Shown: piece after piece, positions 1 to 8,269 of the stretch
Numbering within the stretch: the stretch's first letter is position 1
How the letters are laid out: every line of letters starts with the position of its first letter
Source: Neobacillus niacini
Lineage (GTDB): Bacteria; Bacillota; Bacilli; Bacillales; Cytobacillaceae
Assembly (NCBI RefSeq): GCF_030817595.1
Contig: NZ_JAUSZN010000001.1
Location: 3,359,001 to 3,423,000, forward strand
Length of the DNA stretch: 64,000 nt
Direction of reading: 5' to 3'
Program-made: the position numbers and the translations under genes
Notes under the pieces: generated by a model
Seen by the model: only the letters and a program-made list of their open reading frames with translations
Database searches by the model: none
Told to the model about the DNA's origin: nothing

Positions 1-107
1 ACCCCAAAATCGCAAAAGTATTTTTTCACGAAATCAGGGTCAGTTTTTTTTTGGGATTATTAACGCTTCTAGGAGACTACAATTAACATTAATCAAAGGC
101 TGAATAA

Positions 108-896
108 TCAGCTTGGTATTGTTTTTAATTGCTCAACCCATTCTATCGTCAATAAATTGGGTAGTATCGACATTTCATGATGAATCTCAATATATTTTTT
201 ACACTTTACAGTTGCAACACACTCAATAGAAGAATGTCGATCTTCGATCAATACTTTATAACTACCAACATTCGGTAACGAATAATTTGGTAGGATACCA
301 TTCTTTTGACAATACTTAGTTTTGTAAAATCCCCCCAGTAAATTGGGTAATTCACTAAGCTTTCTTTCTATCAAGTGCTTCCGAATCAATGTCGAACTAA
401 TTTTTTGATTATTCCACGTTAGCTCCTCAACAACCGTTAGGCCTACTTGATGTGCAGCAGCATAATCTGCCAGTGTTTTAACGGTACCACTTGCTTTTGC
501 ACCATATGTGTAGTCAAAACCACAAATAATTTCCTTAGCATTCAAACCTATAACATAATCATCTAAAAAATCGTTTGCTTCTACTTTAGCTAATTCCTTT
601 GTAAATTCTACAATATAAAAAATATCCACTTGAAGTTTTTCTAACTTTTCAATTTTTTGTTCTAGTGGCTCAAGATATGAGATTGCTATGTCCGAACATA
701 AAACACTTTTGGGATGCGGAAAAAAAGAGAGAACCGCTAGTGATAAATTTTGTGCTTTTGCTTTTTCTTTAGCTGTTTGAATTACCTTTTGATGCCCTAA
801 ATGCACACCATCAAAGTAACCAAGTGCCATTGCTACATTAGGAGATGACTGTCTAATCTCTTGTAAGTTATTAGCATTCACATAGATTACCTTCAT
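108..896 (-). CDS. FAD synthetase (RibF N-terminal-type nucleotidyltransferase)
   Basis: The product (262 aa) should adenylylate FMN to FAD. The N-terminus carries the nucleotidyltransferase signature GYFDGVHLGHQ (residues 26-36, with the HxGH histidines) and an ISSTLIRKHL motif near residue 166, as in the FAD-synthetase half of bifunctional RibF. Bifunctional RibF is about 310-320 aa; the C-terminal part here is short and shows no riboflavin kinase motif, so it probably makes FAD only. It is the last visible gene of a minus-strand unit after a flavin reductase and a hydratase, 21 bp from the hydratase. The context suggests it supplies FAD to the flavin-dependent monooxygenase at 7011. Nothing recognisable lies between this gene and the left edge. 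A housekeeping ribF is expected elsewhere in the genome (inference). Confidence 0.85.
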   Translation of the reverse strand: MKVIYVNANNLQEIRQSSPNVAMALGYFDGVHLGHQKVIQTAKEKAKAQNLSLAVLSFFPHPKSVLCSDIAISYLEPLEQKIEKLEKLQVDIFYIVEFTKELAKVEANDFLDDYVIGLNAKEIICGFDYTYGAKASGTVKTLADYAAAHQVGLTVVEELTWNNQKISSTLIRKHLIERKLSELPNLLGGFYKTKYCQKNGILPNYSLPNVGSYKVLIEDRHSSIECVATVKCKKYIEIHHEMSILPNLLTIEWVEQLKTIPS

Positions 897-917
897 TGCG
901 ATTCTCTCCTTTTTCTT

Positions 918-1736
918 TCATCTCGCTAAATTTTGTGCTGCTTTATAAATTAAATCTTCTTCCAAAATGTTAACGTTTACTTTTCCAAGTATACCGAAAT
1001 CAACTTCGAATTTATCACCTGTTTTAAAGGTAACAGCTTTTGATAGCGCTCCCGATAAGACAAACATGCCAGGCTCGATAGAAATACCAAAGGCACTCAC
1101 TTCATTTGCTAACCAAACAACCGCATTGAGTGGGTTCCCTAATACAGCTGAGCTCGTTGCTTCGTCTAAAAATTCACCATTTTTCTTTACAATCATTGGA
1201 ATATTTGTAATGTCTTCAATGTCTTTAAGTAGTGTCCGCTTTTGACCTAAAATCGCACCGGCGGAAGACCCATTGTCTGCCACTGTATCCTCAAATTTTA
1301 TTTTCCAATTCGCAATGCGGCTGTCGATTACTTCGACTGCTGGTACTACAAAGGCTGTTGCATCAATTACATCTCGCACCGTCACTTGTGGCCCTTTTAA
1401 CTCTCTATTAAAAACAAACGCAATCTCAAACTCTACCTTTGGTTGAATAAAAGACTCAGCAACTAAACCATCTGCCTCGTCAAATACCATCGTATCTAAA
1501 ATACAGCCATAGTCTGGTGAATAAACATTCAACATTTCTTGCATCACTTTACTCGTTAACCCAATCTTTAGTCCTTTCACTGTGGCCCCGTTTTCAATCT
1601 TTTGACGAATTTGCTCTAGTTGCACTGCATAAGCCTCAGCAACAGTAATATTTTCATAGGTTTCGGTTAAGGGCGCAATTGGCTGTTTCGTACGTTCCGC
1701 TTCAAGCAATACTTCAGCTATGGTTTGAATATTCAT
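918..1736 (-). CDS. 2-keto-4-pentenoate hydratase-like enzyme of a meta-cleavage pathway
   Basis: The product (272 aa) belongs to the 2-keto-4-pentenoate / 2-oxohepta-3-ene-1,7-dioate hydratase family (FAA-hydrolase-related fold), which adds water to the dienoate formed after ring cleavage and hydrolysis. PKVEFEIAFVF near residues 100-112 contains the family's acidic metal ligands, and length matches DmpE/HpaH-type hydratases. An in-frame TTG lies 6 bp upstream, but the ATG at 1736 is better placed after AAAGGAG. It sits 14 bp after the flavin reductase and 21 bp before the FAD synthetase. The next enzymes, 4-hydroxy-2-oxovalerate aldolase and acetaldehyde dehydrogenase, are not in the window. 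The exact substrate cannot be read from sequence. Confidence 0.85.
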   Translation of the reverse strand: MNIQTIAEVLLEAERTKQPIAPLTETYENITVAEAYAVQLEQIRQKIENGATVKGLKIGLTSKVMQEMLNVYSPDYGCILDTMVFDEADGLVAESFIQPKVEFEIAFVFNRELKGPQVTVRDVIDATAFVVPAVEVIDSRIANWKIKFEDTVADNGSSAGAILGQKRTLLKDIEDITNIPMIVKKNGEFLDEATSSAVLGNPLNAVVWLANEVSAFGISIEPGMFVLSGALSKAVTFKTGDKFEVDFGILGKVNVNILEEDLIYKAAQNLAR

Positions 1737-1750
1737 AGACAATTCTCCTT

Positions 1751-2224
1751 TTAGGACTTAACTGTTTCTACCTCTATCAATTGACGATATTTACTCTTGA
1801 AGAACAATAACGGATCTTTATCCTCAAGCCGTAAATCTACTACTTTACCAATGAATAATGTATGGTCACCCTCTATATGTTCTGATACGACTTCACATGC
1901 GATTTGAGTGATAGCCCCTTTTAATACTGGCAGCCCAGCTAACGTTTCAAATTCAACTACTTCACCAGGTCTCCCAGCAAAATGACGTGAATAATGCTCT
2001 TGATCCTCCGCTAAAATATTTACTGTATACTTTTTAGATTGTGAAACTTTCTCTAGAAATTTTGCTTTATGTCCAATAGAAATTAAGACAAGCTTCGGAT
2101 CCAATGATACTGACATAAAACCGTTTGCTGTCATTCCATGTGTTTCTCCCTCGTTTTCAGTTAAAAGAACTGTAACCCCTGTCGCAAACTTCCCCATTGC
2201 ATTTCTAAATAAACGATCATCCAT
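1751..2224 (-). CDS. Flavin reductase (HpaC/PheA2-like) of a two-component monooxygenase
   Basis: A 157-aa protein of the flavin reductase-like domain family. It starts with the typical MGKFATGVTVLL segment and has GMTANGFMSVSLDP near residues 30-43, the flavin-binding region of HpaC, PheA2 and related NAD(P)H:flavin oxidoreductases. It should provide reduced FMN or FAD to a partner oxygenase. The likely partner is the acyl-CoA dehydrogenase-fold protein at 7011-8180, on the opposite strand beyond the regulator. It is the first gene of the minus-strand unit and starts after GGGGGAATTGGG. Which flavin it prefers is unknown, but the FAD synthetase in the same unit favours FAD (inference). Confidence 0.85.
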   Translation of the reverse strand: MDDRLFRNAMGKFATGVTVLLTENEGETHGMTANGFMSVSLDPKLVLISIGHKAKFLEKVSQSKKYTVNILAEDQEHYSRHFAGRPGEVVEFETLAGLPVLKGAITQIACEVVSEHIEGDHTLFIGKVVDLRLEDKDPLLFFKSKYRQLIEVETVKS

Positions 2225-2605
2225 CCCAATTCCCCCATTCGTAATCGATTGATTTAATCATAATTGAGTTCATTTAAAATTATCATTGTATTTTTTATTG
2301 AAAATTCAAATAAAAACAATAAAATTTACACAAATCTATATTTGAATTTTCACAAGAAAAATTTTCAGAAAAAGTCAGATTTATCAATATATCGGAATGT
2401 CAAAAGTTTTGCTTTTTGGAACTGGGATTCTGTTACTTCTTTTTTTGTTCTCCGGCAAACAATAATTAACTATCAATCTTTTTTTCTTGTCAATCTCTTT
2501 TTTATCAAATAGAATTCATTTCATGGAAGATTCGAACTCCGGATTTTCTGATAAGATGCTAAAGTTTTTTAAAAGTATGTCTAGTAAAACATTAGGAGGT
2601 GTGAA

Positions 2606-2638
2606 ATGATTTTTTTGAAAACGCTAACATCCACCTAA
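2606..2638 (+). CDS. Possible ten-residue leader peptide
   Basis: AGGAGGTGTGAA followed by ATG opens a frame encoding MIFLKTLTST and then TAA. The ribosome binding site is near-ideal (AGGAGG, about 6 nt from ATG), which is unusual for a random intergenic frame. It ends 97 bp before the MFS start and its codons overlap the cre at 2616-2629. It may be a leader peptide, or just the remnant start of a lost gene. No attenuator hairpin is evident downstream, so function is unproven. Confidence 0.3.
   Translation: MIFLKTLTST
2616..2629. promoter_or_regulatory. cre site (CcpA operator)
   Basis: TGAAAACGCTAACA matches the Bacillus cre consensus TGWAARCGYTWNCA at every position. It lies 107 bp upstream of the MFS start in the divergent control region, so CcpA with HPr-Ser-P or Crh-P could repress or modulate aromatic uptake and catabolism when better carbon sources are present. 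Confidence 0.75.
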
Positions 2639-2735
2639 AGAAAAACAGTTACCTTAAAAATTTTCGGAAAAATCTGATAATATTATCATGAAATGATGTG
2701 GATGAGAAAATACGGTAATTCAAGGGGGATTTTAC

Positions 2736-4031
2736 ATGCGTTGGGTTGTATTAGGATTTCTATTCTTGCTATCTGTTTTAAACTATACGGATAAATCAGT
2801 TTTAGGATTAGCCGCAGAACCAATCATGTCTGAACTAAATTTATCTTACGATCAGTTTGGTTTAGTGGGAAGTAGCTTCTTCGCTGCATACGCTGTCGGA
2901 AGTATTGTTTTAGGTACATTAACGTATCGCTTCAACTCAAAATATTTATTAATGATGATTGCAACTGGTTGGACAATTTCATTAGCAAGTGCTTATTTTG
3001 TCGAAACGTTACCACACTTAATTTTACTCCGAGTTGTCTTAGGTTTCTTCGAGGGTTCTACGCTTGGTTTTTGCCTAGTACACCTTGCACGTTGGTTCAC
3101 TAGTGCACAACGTGGTGTCGCCACAGCTATTATGACTTCTGGTACAACAGTTGGTACGTATTTAGCAGCACCAATTTTAGTTATGGGGATTACAAACATA
3201 GGTTGGCAGCATACTTTCGCAATGTTAGGAGTAGCAAGCCTTGCATGGGCACTCTTCTTCTTCTTTATGAGAGACGAACCAAAGCAGCCACTAGCCGAGG
3301 ACGTAAAATCTTTAGCTTCTAACAAAGAAGTACCTTTCAAGTATATAGTAAAAGTATTAATCAACCCTTATGTATTATCAATTTTAGTTATAGGTTTTGT
3401 ATCAATGTGGATTACAACTTGGGTTCTTACATGGGCACCAACTTACTTAACACAAATCGTTGGTCTTAAGCAGCAAAGTATGAGCTTAATATTCGCTGGA
3501 ATGGGCATTGCTGGTACAGTATTCGCAATTTGTGCAGGAAAATTTACAGACGTCTTATTCAAGAAAAATAAAAGCCTTATCAAATCTTATGACCGTGTAT
3601 TAGTTACGGTATTACTTGTTGGTGCTGCCTCTTACGCAATGACAACCATTGTATCTTCACCAGTTTTAGCATGTATTTTCTTAGGGGTAGGCTTAATAAT
3701 GAACACAAGCTTATTACCGTTAAATGCTGCGATTAAAACGTTGATCATCCCGAAAAACTTAGTAGGTAGTGTAACAGGTATTTCATTAGCGATTGCAAGT
3801 ATGGCTGGTATAATTGGTCCATGGATTACTGGTTACTTGATCACACTTGCAGGTGATGACGTTCGCTCTGGCTTCAACGCAGGTGTGTTAGTTATAGTTA
3901 GTTTATATATTGTGTCTGCAATCGTGTTATTAGCTACACGTAAATTAAAAATTACAGCAACTGAAAAAGAAGACGCAAGTCGTGCTGCTGAAGAAGATCA
4001 AATGAACTTAGACATTGTTGTAGAGCAATAA
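2736..4031 (+). CDS. MFS transporter, aromatic-acid/anion symporter type
   Basis: A 431-aa integral membrane protein with twelve predicted hydrophobic segments. The N-terminus (VLNYTDKSVLGLAAEPIM, residues 14-31) carries the NYxDR/K-type first-helix motif of the anion:cation symporter family, which includes HpaX, phthalate and hexuronate carriers. A central basic loop (residues 180-205) splits the two six-helix halves. It starts at ATG after AAGGGGGATTTTAC. It lies between the reductase-hydratase unit and the regulator, so the likely cargo is the aromatic substrate of this pathway (inference). A perfect cre and a conserved repeat block are just upstream, and a strong terminator follows. Confidence 0.8.
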   Translation: MRWVVLGFLFLLSVLNYTDKSVLGLAAEPIMSELNLSYDQFGLVGSSFFAAYAVGSIVLGTLTYRFNSKYLLMMIATGWTISLASAYFVETLPHLILLRVVLGFFEGSTLGFCLVHLARWFTSAQRGVATAIMTSGTTVGTYLAAPILVMGITNIGWQHTFAMLGVASLAWALFFFFMRDEPKQPLAEDVKSLASNKEVPFKYIVKVLINPYVLSILVIGFVSMWITTWVLTWAPTYLTQIVGLKQQSMSLIFAGMGIAGTVFAICAGKFTDVLFKKNKSLIKSYDRVLVTVLLVGAASYAMTTIVSSPVLACIFLGVGLIMNTSLLPLNAAIKTLIIPKNLVGSVTGISLAIASMAGIIGPWITGYLITLAGDDVRSGFNAGVLVIVSLYIVSAIVLLATRKLKITATEKEDASRAAEEDQMNLDIVVEQ

Positions 4032-4054
4032 ATTCAACAAGGGCTTGCTCGTGT

Positions 4055-4108
4055 AAAAGACTGTAAACAAACTCAATAAAAAATGAGTTTGTCTACAGTC
4101 TTTTTTGT
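4055..4108. terminator. Bidirectional intrinsic terminator between MFS gene and regulator
   Basis: A long stem pairs AGACTGTAAACAAACTCA with TGAGTTTGTCTACAGTCT around an A-rich loop and is followed by a T-run on the plus strand. A-rich sequence on the other side can also serve the convergent regulator gene, which ends at 4112. Confidence 0.85.
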
Positions 4109-4111
4109 TTT

Positions 4112-5917
4112 TTATCTTGCAAATTCCTCAAAGTTTAAGCTATCCGACAATATTAGCGCCTGAATAACTAATAAAGTATACGCTGCTGTTGACGCGTTTT
4201 TCAGTGAAATTTGCAGCTGTTCCTCAATTTGCTTTATACGATATTGGATACCGCCGATTGATAACGTCAACTCATCCATCGTTTCTTTTAAGCGTTGGCT
4301 ATTTAATAAATAGACGTAAAGCGTGTGCAACAATTCCTTTTTACGTGGATCATCGAAATTGTATAAATCTTTTAACGTCTTTTTCGCCATTTCATGCAGC
4401 TGCTCAATGCTCATGTTCTTAACGATATCCCCAAGCATACCTAAATCTTCGTATTCCGTTAGCAGCTTCTGGTTTGGAAAGCGCTGTGCGACACGTGCCT
4501 CTTGTAAAGAACGTTCGAAATCTTTAAAGTTGCTAAACGTTCCGCTAAGCCCGATTGAATATTTATAATTGCTATTTTGCTTTTCCATCTTTTGAAAAAT
4601 TTTCGTGATTTTCTTTTGCCAACCCTGCCTATCGCTATTTAGCGAGTTTAGGAGAGCAATTTCCTCCCCGAGAACTGCAAAAATACATGATAAATCCCAC
4701 TCTTTTGCCAGCTTAGATAAATCTGTCAGCTGTTCATGAATGTCAATAATTTCATGATTTTTCTTTTTCTTTTTTACACTAATAATACCTGTAGAAAATG
4801 GAGGCTGAAACTTAAACGGCAAAAATTTATAGTAAGATTCGATATCTTTAATATTTCGATTATGAATTAAGCGCTCTAATAGTGAGCTGCGCATACGTTG
4901 CTGCTCTTCAAACTGCGCCTCTTCGTATAAAATACATAACGCCACGACCGTTGAAATACGTTCTAAAAATAGGTGGTCGTTTTCATCCATATGCTTTTCA
5001 TCAAAGTAAATAAACGAACAAGTGCCATAACTTTTTTTATTAATAAGAACTGGTGCTGTCAACTTCCAGTATTTATCTCCCTTGTAATTCGAAACGTTGT
5101 GCTTATCGACAAAATGCGATAATTTCGCCTTATCTTTTTTTATTACTAGCTGTTGTTCCTCCGTTAAACCAACTTGACTTAAATTAGTGCCGTGAATATC
5201 CTCAATCAAAATCGGGATGTTCACCAGCTCGTATGCAGCCTGTACAATTTCATCCATCGAATGCTTATCTGTAACTTTTTGCGTGAGTTGGCCATGAAAT
5301 ATTGAAATCTTTTCAAGCATCTGCTTATGATGCAAAAGTGCATCATATGTCATTTCAAGCTCGGATAATATGTTGTCGTTTTGATATAGGTGAATAAGTT
5401 CTTCCTTCTCATTTAGCCAATCGCGCTCCAATCGAACTTTAAACTCGCAGCATGGATCACCTTTTGCGACGCATTTATACTCAACTGCAATAATTGACTC
5501 GCCAAACTCATATGTCAATGCACCACTTGCAAAGCCGCATAACATATGACAAACACATTCATCTGCTAAACCGTAATTTTTAAGGTGTAATGCTGCTTCG
5601 AATGATTCTACCCATTGCCCCCACGTATCGATACATTCAACTGTGCCGTCCTGATGACGCACAATTTCCCCCTTGAAAATAACATCTTTTACGTGACCTA
5701 AGCGCGAATGTCTTTTACCGACAGGATTCACCGAGTTTTTATTTTGGAAATTATTTTTGGCTGATTCCATCCCAAACTCTTTACCAAATCGGAATAAAAA
5801 GCCTTTCGTTTTATGAGATCCAATGTTGTTAAATAAATTGTTTTTTAATGTGTGGAAGGCATTTGCCGACATTAAAATATTTTTCGTTTCGCTAGAATCA
5901 AATGCAATTTCACTCAT
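4112..5917 (-). CDS. XylR_N/V4R sensor regulator with PucR/CdaR-type C-terminal HTH
   Basis: A 601-aa transcription factor. Residues about 20-110 resemble the XylR N-terminal sensor domain, and residues about 120-185 form a V4R domain with the cysteine-rich GLADECVCHMLCGFASG segment, as in phenol/xylene sensors such as DmpR and XylR. A GAF-like region follows (about 235-330), then a CdaR-type middle domain and a C-terminal PucR-type HTH ending in GGIQYRIKQIEEQLQI. There is no AAA+ sigma-54 activator domain, unlike classical XylR. The ATG at 5917 follows AGGGGGAT; a longer frame to 5974 begins with TTG and lacks a ribosome site. It is divergent from the hydrolase-monooxygenase-dioxygenase unit and probably senses the aromatic substrate to activate it (inference). 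Confidence 0.8.
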   Translation of the reverse strand: MSEIAFDSSETKNILMSANAFHTLKNNLFNNIGSHKTKGFLFRFGKEFGMESAKNNFQNKNSVNPVGKRHSRLGHVKDVIFKGEIVRHQDGTVECIDTWGQWVESFEAALHLKNYGLADECVCHMLCGFASGALTYEFGESIIAVEYKCVAKGDPCCEFKVRLERDWLNEKEELIHLYQNDNILSELEMTYDALLHHKQMLEKISIFHGQLTQKVTDKHSMDEIVQAAYELVNIPILIEDIHGTNLSQVGLTEEQQLVIKKDKAKLSHFVDKHNVSNYKGDKYWKLTAPVLINKKSYGTCSFIYFDEKHMDENDHLFLERISTVVALCILYEEAQFEEQQRMRSSLLERLIHNRNIKDIESYYKFLPFKFQPPFSTGIISVKKKKKNHEIIDIHEQLTDLSKLAKEWDLSCIFAVLGEEIALLNSLNSDRQGWQKKITKIFQKMEKQNSNYKYSIGLSGTFSNFKDFERSLQEARVAQRFPNQKLLTEYEDLGMLGDIVKNMSIEQLHEMAKKTLKDLYNFDDPRKKELLHTLYVYLLNSQRLKETMDELTLSIGGIQYRIKQIEEQLQISLKNASTAAYTLLVIQALILSDSLNFEEFAR

Positions 5918-6088
5918 TAAAATCACATCCCCCTTCGTATTCACTATATTACAAAAAGGAAATCCTATTTTCAATAAATTTTAAAGATTATTACTATTTA
6001 TACAATAAAAATCACTATTATATTTAAAATTTTCAACAGTTATACTCAAAACAGAAAATAACAACTAATCAGTACAGGGGGCAAAACG

Positions 6089-6985
6089 ATGACAATTTTT
6101 GAAGGATTCCATAATAGTTACGTATTAGCAAATGGCGTACGTACACATTATTCTTGGGCCGGAACAGAAGGACCAGCTGTAATTTTACTACATGGTGCAG
6201 GACCAGGAGCTTGCGGCGCAGCGGGCTGGCGTTTTATGTTACCTGCATTAGCAAAAGCTGGGTTCCGCGCATACGCAGTAGACCAACTATCAATGGGGTT
6301 CACAGATGCACGTCCTCACGCATGGCCAGTAAATGGGCATCAAAGCTTAGTGGACCATGTACATGATTTTATTGAAGCATTATGCCTAGATGAGGTATCC
6401 CTTGTAGGCAATTCTCAAGGTGCTTACATTGCGGCTAAATATGCAATTGACCACCCGGAAAAAGTAAATAGGGTTGTTTACATCGGCAGTAATACAATGT
6501 ATCAAGCAATGCAGGAAGTACCCGAAAGAAAGCTGCGTTCATTCTTAGAAGTGATTGGTTACGACTATACAGAAGAATCATTACGAAAATTTATGTACCG
6601 CAATTCAAGTGAAGACACAGTCATACCGGAAGAACTAATTCAACTGCGTCATCAAGCAGCAACCCGCCCAGGTGTAAGAGAATCAAATCAAGCGTTCGAT
6701 GCTTACTTAGCAAAAATGAACGAAGATCCAAAGCTATGGGATCGTTACTGCATCAAAGATGCATTACCAAAATTAAAAATCCCTAGCATTTTCATTTGGG
6801 GTAACCAAGATTCTGTTGCACCAGTGGAGACAGGTTATAAGCTTGAGAAATTATTACCGAACATTAAATTCGAATATATCGAAAACTGCGGTCACCAAGC
6901 ACAAACCGACCAGCCTGAAATTGTGAATAAACTTGTCACCGATTTTTTAGCAGTGGGAAAAGATCATACAGTAATAGCACAATAA
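6089..6985 (+). CDS. Alpha/beta hydrolase, meta-cleavage product hydrolase type
   Basis: A 298-aa alpha/beta hydrolase resembling BphD/TodF/XylF/HsaD C-C bond hydrolases. The oxyanion loop LLHGAGPGACG is at residues 33-43, the nucleophile elbow GNSQGA gives Ser109, and the acid and base appear as Asp241 (WGNQDSVAP) and His269 (ENCGHQAQ). Ring-fission products that are ketones, not aldehydes, are the normal substrates, which fits the hydratase at 918. It starts at ATG after CAGGGGGCAAAACG, is first in the plus-strand unit, and is 25 bp from the monooxygenase. The nucleophile elbow has Gln-Gly-Ala after Ser where many homologues have Met-Gly-Gly. Substrate is not determinable from sequence. Confidence 0.85.
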   Translation: MTIFEGFHNSYVLANGVRTHYSWAGTEGPAVILLHGAGPGACGAAGWRFMLPALAKAGFRAYAVDQLSMGFTDARPHAWPVNGHQSLVDHVHDFIEALCLDEVSLVGNSQGAYIAAKYAIDHPEKVNRVVYIGSNTMYQAMQEVPERKLRSFLEVIGYDYTEESLRKFMYRNSSEDTVIPEELIQLRHQAATRPGVRESNQAFDAYLAKMNEDPKLWDRYCIKDALPKLKIPSIFIWGNQDSVAPVETGYKLEKLLPNIKFEYIENCGHQAQTDQPEIVNKLVTDFLAVGKDHTVIAQ

Positions 6986-7010
6986 ACTATTTTTTGAAAG
7001 GAATGATCAA

Positions 7011-8180
7011 ATGGTAACAGTAGTTGAAAATAAGGCAACTTATAAAGAAATCATACAAAAAGCAAAACGTATCGGCGAAGCTGCAGAGTTAGAAGCAATC
7101 GAAGCAGACCTAAACTCGACAATTTCTCCTCGTATCGCGGATATTATCCGCGAGGAGGGAATTCATCGTTTGATTTTACCGAAAGACTTTGGCTACCCAC
7201 AACTGGATTGGCGCACGTTCGTTGATATGGTAAGTACAGTTGGTTACCACAACTTATCTGCTTCGTGGTTAACATACTTCTTCTCCGTGCACAACTCTTG
7301 GGTATGCTACTATCCAAAACACATCCGTGATGAAGTTATTAACCAAGGCGGTTTCGTAGCGGATGTATTTGCACCAATCGGCAAAGTAGAATCAGTTGAA
7401 AACGGCTATATCGTTTCAGGTAAGTACAGCTTTGTAAGCGGTATCAATTACAGCGATTGGGTCGGCGTTGGCGCAATTATGAAATTCGATGACAGCGACG
7501 TACCTGAGCGTGTAGGTATACTATTAAAAGTTTCTGACTTAGAGGTTGTGAAAACTTGGGATTCTCTTGGTCTTCGTGGATCAGGCAGTAATACATTAAT
7601 CGTCGATAGAGTGTTCGTAAAACCAGATGCCATCCTACGCTTTAGCAAAATTATCGAAAAGAGCCAGCCACCATATGAAGAGTTCGATCAAGACTACTTA
7701 TACTACAACACACCATTCTACCCTGGCTTCTATGTAGGGTTCGCAGCAATGGCTGTTGGTGGTGCAGAGCGTGTACTTGACGAATTTGAAAAGCATACAG
7801 CAGGCCGCGTACGCTTCTCTGGCATAAACGAAAAAGATTCTCCTGCGAGCCAACGCGTGCTTTCAGAGTTAAAACTTGAAATGCTTTCTGCTAAAGGTTT
7901 ATTAAATGAATACATTGCAATGATGGAAACAGATAAAGGCGGCCCGTACGAAGGGGCAAAATATAAAGCTATCCGTGCAAAGATTATTGATAAGTGCACA
8001 CAAATCGGTGTTAAATCACTCCTTACTTTAGGTGGACACGCATTATTAAAAGGTCACCCAGTAGAGCTATTCACTCGTGACTTAATGGCAATCGCCACTC
8101 ACATTACTTCTTTATATGAAGACGGCATTCTAGGTTACGGCAGACACTTATTCGGCGTGAATACAAACATTCAAGGGTAA
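7011..8180 (+). CDS. Acyl-CoA dehydrogenase-fold flavin monooxygenase (two-component oxygenase)
   Basis: A 389-aa protein with the acyl-CoA dehydrogenase fold: an N-terminal helical domain, a middle beta domain with SGKYSFVSGINYSDWV (near residue 136) and LGLRGSGSNT (near residue 186), and a C-terminal helical domain. Such proteins next to flavin reductases and extradiol dioxygenases are group D monooxygenases (HsaA, the Acinetobacter C2 hydroxylase, DszC type) that use reduced flavin supplied by a reductase. It probably hydroxylates a phenol to a catechol for the next gene. Start follows AAAGGAATGATCAA. A true acyl-CoA dehydrogenase is less likely because no thioester-pathway genes are present and the reductase and FAD synthetase are nearby. 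Confidence 0.8.
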   Translation: MVTVVENKATYKEIIQKAKRIGEAAELEAIEADLNSTISPRIADIIREEGIHRLILPKDFGYPQLDWRTFVDMVSTVGYHNLSASWLTYFFSVHNSWVCYYPKHIRDEVINQGGFVADVFAPIGKVESVENGYIVSGKYSFVSGINYSDWVGVGAIMKFDDSDVPERVGILLKVSDLEVVKTWDSLGLRGSGSNTLIVDRVFVKPDAILRFSKIIEKSQPPYEEFDQDYLYYNTPFYPGFYVGFAAMAVGGAERVLDEFEKHTAGRVRFSGINEKDSPASQRVLSELKLEMLSAKGLLNEYIAMMETDKGGPYEGAKYKAIRAKIIDKCTQIGVKSLLTLGGHALLKGHPVELFTRDLMAIATHITSLYEDGILGYGRHLFGVNTNIQG

Positions 8181-8269
8181 TAGTAGTATTCGAAAATATG
8201 ATTTAAAAAGAGTGGATTAGTATTTCACATGTCCTCTTATAAAAACAACTAATTATGAGGTGAAAATAA

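Larger units (their letters stand above)
2225..2735. other. Divergent intergenic control region of the aromatic cluster
   Basis: This 511-bp gap separates the minus-strand flavin reductase unit from the plus-strand MFS gene and contains no long gene. It holds a perfect cre (2616-2629) inside a ten-codon open frame with an excellent ribosome binding site (2606-2638), and two similar same-direction blocks (2356-2390 and 2656-2689) that begin AAAAATTTTC(A/G)GAAAAA and continue into a TC(A/T)GAT element. The second block is about 50 bp before the MFS start. The blocks could be binding sites for the cluster regulator (inference). Promoter boxes cannot be fixed with confidence because of the high AT content. 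Confidence 0.5.

Noticed and set aside
2529..2546. tRNA T-arm-like sequence (GTTCGAATC on the minus strand)
   Set aside because: The stem is imperfect, and no acceptor stem, anticodon arm or CCA could be found.
2225..2735. Sigma-54 -24/-12 promoter for a XylR-like activator
   Set aside because: No TGGCAC-N5-TTGCA-like element was found and the regulator has no AAA+ domain.
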